NCBI GenBank assembly: GCA_907163375.1
Contig: CAJQUW010007815.1
Span: 496,001 to 560,000 of the forward strand
Length of the DNA: 64,000 bases
Source of the DNA: Prostheceraeus crozeri
Taxonomy: Eukaryota > Platyhelminthes > Polycladida > Euryleptidae
Reading direction: 5' to 3'
The translations under genes and the position numbers were made by a program. The notes under the pieces were generated by a model. That model saw only the letters and a program-made list of their open reading frames with translations. It made no database searches and had not been told where the DNA came from. Below, one piece after another: positions 57,821 to 64,000 of this stretch. The stretch's first letter is position 1. Every line of letters starts with the position of its first letter.

Positions 57821-60800
57821 CTACAGAGAAAATTATGCAATGCCATTTATTCGGAGCAATTAACCGATTGAAAATATACACTATGTGGCCTAATATACTA
57901 TTTGAATTAGAACTTGTTGACCATGTGGATACGTGCACATTCATAATTTCACATGCAGTGCAGAAGTACATAAAATTATAAATTAAAAAACGTTAAAAAA
58001 CATACTCCGTGTACAAGTCAAGGCGAAACGTTGGAGAACTTTACTATTTTTAATAGATATCTTAGGCGAAGAAATATTCTGTTTTCTGCCATTATGATTA
58101 TCCGGCCAATTACGATTGAAACTGATGTAAAACGAAAAAACGTAAGTGCAAAGTTGAGTATTAAAATCACAAAATTACAGTACCGGACACGCAGGCATCG
58201 ATCATTATGCACAATACGAGTACTTGCCTTTGTGACAAAGGTGTCGATGTTACTTCAAATCAAATTCCAAGAATCTCAAACACGATAAGCGAACATAGTG
58301 AGCGAATCCTGATGGTCTACAGCGAAGGGAGGTGAAGCAAACGTGCGATATGTCGTCTGTTCGGAGCTAAGTGAGCAAGCCGAGCGAAGTTCGTCAAACC
58401 CGCCCGACTTGAAGCCAATATGCCTATGGGGGCGCAATCTACATATTCAAAGGTCGCAAGGACCCCTTTAGGGAACTAGCATTAAACGACAGTTTGGAGG
58501 TCTCTCAAAATGGTTTACCATGGGCTTACTGACAAAGCTTCAAATAATTAGATACACGAAGCGGACACAACCGCGCAACATTTGAGGCTTCAACACAGCA
58601 AGGACGATGCAGAATTTCATAGATAGCATGTTACAAAATCGTGATCGATGAACATTTTATCTTATAGGCTATAACCGACTTTTGGCGGTTACGATACTAA
58701 ACCTTACGATTACTAAACCTTAAATCGATCTCGCACCTGGTGCAACCACTGCAACCGATTTGCTAATTTGAATCATCATCCTCCTTTAGTCAAATATAAG
58801 TTTAAATATAATGATTTAATCGCATTTTAATTCACATATTAAATATATGTGACATAGTCTGAAATACTTCAAGAAATACCTTTACATTGAGAAACTGAAT
58901 TCTTTTAACAAGGGTAGCACTACATTTTCATTATAATCAGACTGTAGTAGATAGTGGCATATTATATAGTGAATGCATGTTCAGCTTAATGAAACAAATC
59001 CATACTGTGCTGGGAATAATCCAAGAAATATACACACCGCACATATATTCATTACATAAAAGAAGCCTTAAGGCATGCGATTATTCTATGTGCATCACGC
59101 ATAACACATTCATTATGTTGACAGAAGTCAAAGTAAAATAAAAGTAAACCTGCTCTAGTCATATGCCTTGATATTTTCGAATTATTGGTGTAATTAAATT
59201 TTATGGACGATTAGCATTGACCGCATCTTTATACAAAAATCGAATGACAAGCGTAATGAATTTACCTTTTGTTATTTTGAAGTTATGCAGTCAGTCTTTG
59301 ATGATAATATTGATGAGGCTGCGATCTGAAGCCTTTCTAGACAAATATTGTCTTGCTCAGCATTTATCCAATATATGCAGAAAATGATTTATTTCTAAGC
59401 ATTGGCGCTTTGGATTACAATTTGATAGAGCTTATTATTCATTCATGCTGTGCACCGCAGAACAAATCGAAAAAAATCAAGCAACTGAAGCAAATACGAA
59501 TCAATATTGCCAAAATATACGCACAAATTTGAGAGACACAAGTAGCATATTTGATGAAGTGTTTAATGAAGTTTCAGCGGGGCTTCATATAATATTAGTT
59601 TTAGCACCTGTCATGTCGTCTAAGATATTGAGCCTGTAATAATTAATTTGTGCCGGAATTTCACATAATACGCTAATTGCGTATATCAAATTTGCTCCGG
59701 TGTGTAGCTGAAAATCTAAATATGAATTGTGTCGCAGGTGAGAAATGTGAACTAGGCATGTTGAAATTCCTGAAACTGGATGAAATGACAGCTATTCATG
59801 TCTTTTCCCATTTTTCAACTGAGGATACGACTCAATATTTAATAATTCTATGTTGTGTCCATTATCATATAGTATATAAGGAAGTTGATTAAATTCTCAT
59901 CAAGGTTTAGCTTTCAGATTCTTAGAAATTATTGTGTCTGTGTCTCACTTTTTGTTTAGGAAATGCCATCGCACTGCATTAATTGAAATAGCAGCAGTTT
60001 TCTAAATCAGATTGCATGGTTGATAATTAAAGTTTTGTATCATCAATTGTATTACTTTTAATTTCCTGGGCATTTCATAGAATATCACCTCAATCTGTAC
60101 AAGAGAATTGAGTGAATAAAAATGTTTGTTTCTGACGAAGCAACATCTTTCACAAACTTCAAATTTTTTAGTCTCATAATTTATACCCCATGCAACTGAA
60201 AAAATCCTTTTGATGAATGAATGGTTCTCATCGCAATATTTTCTAGTTTTATTATTATTTAGTCTATAGGAAAAAGAATTCTTATTGAACACAGAAGCTT
60301 GTTTCACTATCTTATTAGCGTGCTCCTACTACATAAAAACATTTCGAAAGAAAATTGAGATAATGTATCAGGAAAGAAAGACAGCACCTCATGTCTCAGT
60401 TGAAGATTCATAAAACGAAATGTACATGTACTGATGTCTTGTGTAGCAATGATCGCAATGTACTTTGAGGAATGATGCATGACTATGAACTTCTTTGTAA
60501 ATTCGCAAAATGTTTATTTATTGTCTAACCCAGACGTTCAGTCATCGAAATACAATTTTGATGAAATTTGCATTTTTCCAATTCTCATGCGCATTTTGGA
60601 TTTCAGGTTCATACATGCTCTCATGTATAGTAAAATAATAAAAATTTCGTGAAACATTATTAGGATTTTTGTCAATCAAATTTTGCAAACAATTAATGGA
60701 AATGTGTGCTAGTATAGATACGTCTTTTTGGTAGTGTCAATTTACAGCCTGTTCGTTGACTGGGAGGAAAGGATCTAATGTTTACCGTTGTTTTATTTTG

Positions 60801-60839
60801 CAAAGTTTTTATTCTCAAAGTGGGCCATGCCATGGACCT
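57821..60839. other. 3 kb without a recognised gene
   Basis: Presumably intron of the sugar transporter, whose 5' exons are not visible. Only short unrecognised frames. A GC-richer patch at 58290-58460 has repeated GAGCGAA-like words. Confidence 0.35.
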
Positions 60840-61070
60840 CTATACCTTTTCAACATCAAATTCGGAATAATCAATTTCAATTTCGGAATAGTCAACTTCA
60901 AATTCGGAATAGTCAATATCAAATTCAGAATTGTCAATTTCAAATTTGATATTGAATATTCCGAATTTGATATTGACTATTCCGATTTTGAAGTTGACTA
61001 ATCCGAAATTGAAGTTGACTATTCCGAAATTGAAATTGATTATTCCGAATTTGATGTTGAAAAGTTATAG
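60840..61070. repeat. 231-bp palindrome made of about 20-bp units
   Basis: Units of the form TCAAnTTCAAATTCGGAATAG repeat about five times in one direction, then as their complement, so the block folds into a hairpin with roughly 100-bp arms (CTATACCTTTTCAACATC mirrored by GATGTTGAAAAGTTATAG). The right arm has one extra unit. Both strands are open because the unit lacks stops, but this is not evidence of a protein. Confidence 0.85.
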
Positions 61071-61094
61071 AATACCATCACCAGCTGTCCCTGG

Positions 61095-61851
61095 CAGGGA
61101 TGCGGAGTCCTATCATTTTGATAGGACTCCGGCTTTTGATAGGACTCCGACTCCGGGTGGAAAGTATATGAAGCCTAGTTTTTGAAAAGCAAATCGGTAG
61201 CCTATATCATAGATCATTATAGGCTTTGCTGAACCTATTTTAAGTGATCATTGCTGTATCAATTATCAATCACTATCGATAAAAGTTTATCAAATGTCGC
61301 TTTAAATTGGATGCATACGACTCGGCTCCTCCCATCTTTTTGACGTGTGCTTCACATGGTTTTTCCCCAATCTCTACCAGGCAGGAAAATCCCACATCTT
61401 TCTCCAAAAATATGAGTACACTTTCGATTTTAATATGCGCTTTAGAGGAGCCATCTCATGCACGATTAACGTGAGGCTGAGAGATAATGTTCTCAAACAA
61501 ACTAGTATTTCATTTTTGTCTCTGATGTGACCTTTGGCGCGTAGGTGTGATCAAGGTAGGAAGGCTTGTCTTCTTTACTAAATCACCGAGTGAAAAGACA
61601 ATCCTTTATTTCACTATCACGGTTCAGTCTTTCAACTATTACAAGCTTTGCATGCACTGCTGTCTCTGTGCTTTTGTTTGACGGAGAAAGTTGACATCAA
61701 GACAGTGACAGCTATATGCACGAGAATAAATAATTTGTTTGCATTATATTTTGAGTCTAGTTATAGGCCGGAGTCCGGAGTCCTATCATTTGATAGGACT
61801 CCGACTCCAGCAAAAATGATAGGACTCCGGGACTCCGACTCCACATCTCTG
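61095..61851 (+). mobile_element. hAT-type MITE with GGAGTC subterminal repeats, 757 bp
   Basis: Begins CAGGGATGCGGAGTCC; the right end mirrors it as GACTCCACATCTCTG. Near each end CGGAGTCCTATCA and TGATAGGACTCCG form small hairpins (61102-61130, 61772-61800). The termini are hAT-like. A clear 8-bp duplication is not seen (flanks agree at about half the positions), so the copy is old or the ends slightly misplaced. A relic of the same family lies at 6817-6864. Confidence 0.55.
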
Positions 61852-61988
61852 GTCAGTCTAATGTTAATATTTACCAACAGTTAATGTATGGTTTAGGAGC
61901 CGTTTCATCCGCAATAAAATTAAGTAAAGCACAAATATTTTAGCCAAATTTTCGCTTCCTGCCTTGTCAATGATGGTTAGTAGTATAG

Positions 61989-62034
61989 GGTGTGACATCC
62001 GGCGCTTCGCTTCGCTCGCACCGGATGTCACACC
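61989..62034. repeat. Perfect 14-bp-stem hairpin
   Basis: GGTGTGACATCCGG (61989-62002) and its complement CCGGATGTCACACC (62021-62034) flank an 18-base GC-rich loop with CGCTTCGCTTCG. It lies directly left of the repeat array that precedes the virus-like genes. Confidence 0.85.
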
Positions 62035-62054
62035 TTCCGAGATTTCAAAAATAT

Positions 62055-62335
62055 CACGTAGTCGAAAATTTACGTAGTCTAAAAAATATCAAAATTTCAC
62101 GTAGTCGAAAATTTAGGCAGTCTAAAAATTTCACGTAGTCGAAAATTTAGGTAGTCTAAAAATTTCACGTAGGCGAAAATTTATATAGTCCAAAAGTTTA
62201 GGTAGTCTCAAAATTTCGAAAAATTCAAAATTTCGGAAAATTCAAAATCTCAAAATTTACGTAGTCCAAAAATCTACGCAGTCCAAAAATTTACGTAGTC
62301 TAAAAATTTACAAAATTTATGTAGTCTTTTCACAT
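62055..62335 (+). repeat. Array of about 17-bp repeats (CGTAGTC-AAAATTT)
   Basis: About 13 half-units of the form C(G)TAGTC(G/T)AAAA(A)TTT follow one another. In the left part they pair into a 34-bp higher-order unit (TTTCACGTAGTCG.. then ..GGTAGTCTAAAAA). The units degenerate around 62215-62250 and recover afterwards. The array ends about 45 bp before the first virus-like gene. It could be a terminal or origin-like repeat of that element, or a local satellite. Confidence 0.8.
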
Positions 62336-62380
62336 TGTCTAAAAATATCAGAATATTGTATTCAAAATATTTATTAAAAA

Positions 62381-63067
62381 ATGGAAACCTCAAAAATGGT
62401 AGAAACTTCGAGAATATATCCATCGTTAATAAATGAACGTAGTTCTACTTTAATGGACATTGAAAAGATTAACATTGAAAAACACAAAGATAGAGTTAGG
62501 TATATAAAAGATAAGGAAACGCAATTATTATTAAGATTATCACATTATGATAAATTAAGAAAAAGATGGTCTAAAGTTAAGAATGTAACACAAGGTATTG
62601 GAATATTTTTAACAGTACGTTTAGGTGCTTTAACAATTGTTATATCTTCTGGCGCTCTTTCAATTCCTGTTATTGCTACTGCTTTAACATGTACGGGTGT
62701 TTTCACAACTTCGCTTGTTACAATGTTAGATAAATCTTTAATAACTAAGAAACGAAAATCATTAAAAATTAAACATTTACATATTAAAGAAGTTTATGAG
62801 AAATTACATTACTACTTTCAAAGAGTATGTGATGATAATGTTATTACGTTACATGAGATTGAAAAATTTGATCAAATACCTAATGAAGTAAATCCAATAT
62901 CATTTCAATTACAGTCAGAAAAAGTTAATGACAAGAATAAACAGGATGGAAAAACTTCCATTGAGGAAACTGACAAAGTTTTTTTAGAAGAACTAAAAAC
63001 TTTAAGCGAAACTTTCAGCAAAACTTTATTAAACAAAACTTTAGACGCCAAAGCAATAAAAAAATAA
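62381..63067 (+). CDS. Virus-like element gene 1: membrane-segment protein, unknown function
   Basis: 228 residues, starting at the first ATG after the repeat array. A charged N-terminal part leads to a central hydrophobic region (about residues 75-120, glycine- and alanine-rich, two possible membrane segments). A basic stretch and a helical part with an acidic EIEKF-type motif follow, then a charged tail. This layout matches a widespread class of uncharacterised proteins from animal virus-like elements. The function is unknown. Confidence 0.6.
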   Translation: METSKMVETSRIYPSLINERSSTLMDIEKINIEKHKDRVRYIKDKETQLLLRLSHYDKLRKRWSKVKNVTQGIGIFLTVRLGALTIVISSGALSIPVIATALTCTGVFTTSLVTMLDKSLITKKRKSLKIKHLHIKEVYEKLHYYFQRVCDDNVITLHEIEKFDQIPNEVNPISFQLQSEKVNDKNKQDGKTSIEETDKVFLEELKTLSETFSKTLLNKTLDAKAIKK

Positions 63068-63188
63068 TTTTTTCAGCAAAATGTTTTTGTTGTATACCAA
63101 TGATACCACAAAATTCAAATAGAATATTTTTTAAAAAAAATTTAAAAAATAATATGAAAAAATATAATATGAAAATATAATATTAAAA

Positions 63189-63428
63189 ATGGATAAAATT
63201 AAAGCTGATAATTTTAAAAGAATAAAACAATTAGAAGAGTTAATAAAAGAAAGAAATATTATGAAAGAAAATCATCTTCAACATAGAATGTATAGAGCTG
63301 GTATTCAATTTGATATGATAGAAAAAATGCAGCAAACCGAGCAAGTAAAAACTGATTTTGAAAAACTATGGAACCATTTAAAAATCTTGAAAAAGAAAGT
63401 ACAAATAGTGGTAAACAAATTAATATAG
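63189..63428 (+). CDS. Virus-like element gene 2: small helical protein
   Basis: 79 residues, highly charged, rich in Lys, Glu and Gln, and likely one long helix or coiled coil. No domain is recognised. It is separated from gene 1 by about 120 bp of A/T-only spacer and overlaps the start of gene 3 by about 60 bp. Confidence 0.5.
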   Translation: MDKIKADNFKRIKQLEELIKERNIMKENHLQHRMYRAGIQFDMIEKMQQTEQVKTDFEKLWNHLKILKKKVQIVVNKLI

Positions 63429-64000
63429 CAGATCCAGCACACAAAACTATATTAGATGACTATGGATTACTAGAATCAAACATTAATAAGAAATTACCAA
63501 AATCTATGCAATTTAAACATTCTACTTCATTTATAGATGGAAAAACAATACCTAGATTTTATCTAGGACAAAAAGAAATATTTCCACAACCTTTTCGAGG
63601 CTTAATTTTTTCACCAGATAAATCTCCTTTTAGTTTAGATAGAAATTTTGTTGATCTTTTAAGAGGAGCAGATTTAAAAAATTATGCTGTAGAAGATCTC
63701 ATAAAATACAAAGCCATGTTAGATAGAGTTGATGTAGTAAAAACTCTTAAACGCTATAAACAATTAAAAGATTTAGTTTCAACAGGGGTTAAAGTAGGAA
63801 AAGGTTTTAAAACAAAAACAACTGTATTCTTACCAGATGATCCACAAGAATTACTAAATAGATTAAATATTTTAATATCTGCAATAAAAGAAGGACATAA
63901 TTCTAGTTTCAATGAAATTCATGCTATATTGAAAACATTATTAGAAAAGAAGATTATAAATGAAGATGATTATAAAAGTATAGCTGAAATATGTCGTTTT
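63368..64000 (+). CDS. Virus-like element gene 3: unknown protein, incomplete at window edge
   Basis: An open frame of at least 211 codons from the ATG at 63368 to the window end. It reads DPAHKTILDDYGLLES near the start, then RGLIFSPDKSPFSLDRN, EDLIKYKAMLDRV, VFLPDDPQELLNRLNILI and FNEIHAILKTLLEKKIINED. The last part (LP.DP..LL.RL...I.A...G, then a two-helix NE...L..LL....I..) resembles a recurrent C-terminal domain of uncharacterised proteins from animal virus-like elements. Function unknown; the C-terminus lies outside the window. Confidence 0.6.
   Translation, partial: MEPFKNLEKESTNSGKQINIADPAHKTILDDYGLLESNINKKLPKSMQFKHSTSFIDGKTIPRFYLGQKEIFPQPFRGLIFSPDKSPFSLDRNFVDLLRGADLKNYAVEDLIKYKAMLDRVDVVKTLKRYKQLKDLVSTGVKVGKGFKTKTTVFLPDDPQELLNRLNILISAIKEGHNSSFNEIHAILKTLLEKKIINEDDYKSIAEICRF

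Larger units (their letters stand above)
62381..64000 (+). mobile_element. Left part of a virus-like DNA element (possibly Polinton/adintovirus-type)
   Basis: Three intronless genes on one strand, closely packed and strongly AT-rich in codon use, lie unlike anything else in the window. They are preceded by the repeat array and hairpin, and the last gene runs off the window. The three products resemble, from memory, hypothetical proteins found repeatedly in animal genomes beside virus-like elements. No polymerase B, integrase, protease or capsid is visible here, so the family is inference. The visible part looks whole, and seems young. Confidence 0.5.

Noticed and set aside
58290-58460. GAGCGAA-rich patch as a second hairpin of the 61989 type
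   Set aside because: The words are similar but no complementary stem could be traced.
60756-61185. Open frames of about 80 codons across the palindrome
   Set aside because: They arise from a stop-free 20-bp repeat unit on both strands, not from coding selection.

Overview
The window looks like a piece of an invertebrate animal genome. It is AT-rich, gene-poor and full of transposable elements, and its one clear host gene has spliceosomal introns with animal-type GT..AG sites. The element mix is metazoan: CR1/L2-type and RTE-type LINEs, two Penelope-like retroelements, hAT, PIF/Harbinger, Tc1 and piggyBac transposons, MITEs, tRNA-derived SINEs, and virus-like DNA at the right edge. I cannot name the species.

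Layout. 0.2-1.3 kb: 5'-truncated LINE. 2.0-4.5 kb: PIF/Harbinger transposon with an intron in its transposase. 4.7-5.7 kb: old direct duplication. 7.9-12.5 kb: near-complete hAT transposon with a perfect 8-bp target duplication. 15.4-18.4 kb: MITE, direct duplication, dispersed repeat and a reverse-strand LINE. 19.8-21.7 kb: piggyBac relic and a retroelement endonuclease-domain relic. 23.9-25.6 kb: hAT MITE, second copy of the 15.4 kb MITE, and a SINE. 29.1-31.5 kb: two Tc1 relics. 31.5-36.3 kb: no recognisable gene. 37.0-37.4 kb: two possible host exons. 37.6-38.7 kb: RTE-type LINE.

38.7-44.4 kb is the most unusual stretch. Four unrelated elements lie side by side, each as a head-to-head inverted pair: a Penelope-like element, a small tRNA-like element, an unclassified 87-bp element, and a second Penelope-like element. 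Three of the four carry hammerhead ribozyme motifs near their outward-facing 3' ends; the fourth carries a decayed hammerhead-like motif. The tRNA-like element has a fully conserved hammerhead core, so it reads as a SINE-ribozyme fusion.

46.1-57.8 kb (minus strand) holds the last three exons of a facilitative sugar transporter (SLC2 family). The splice phases agree at both joins. Its introns hold a possible Ly6-like exon, a hAT nested inside another hAT, and a LINE 3' end. The 5' exons were not found.

60.8-64.0 kb: a long palindrome of about 20-bp units, a hAT-type MITE, a 14-bp-stem hairpin, an array of about 17-bp repeats, and then a compact, intronless, very AT-rich block of at least three genes on one strand that runs off the window. 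It looks like the left end of a virus-like (possibly Polinton/adintovirus-type) element; that assignment is inference.
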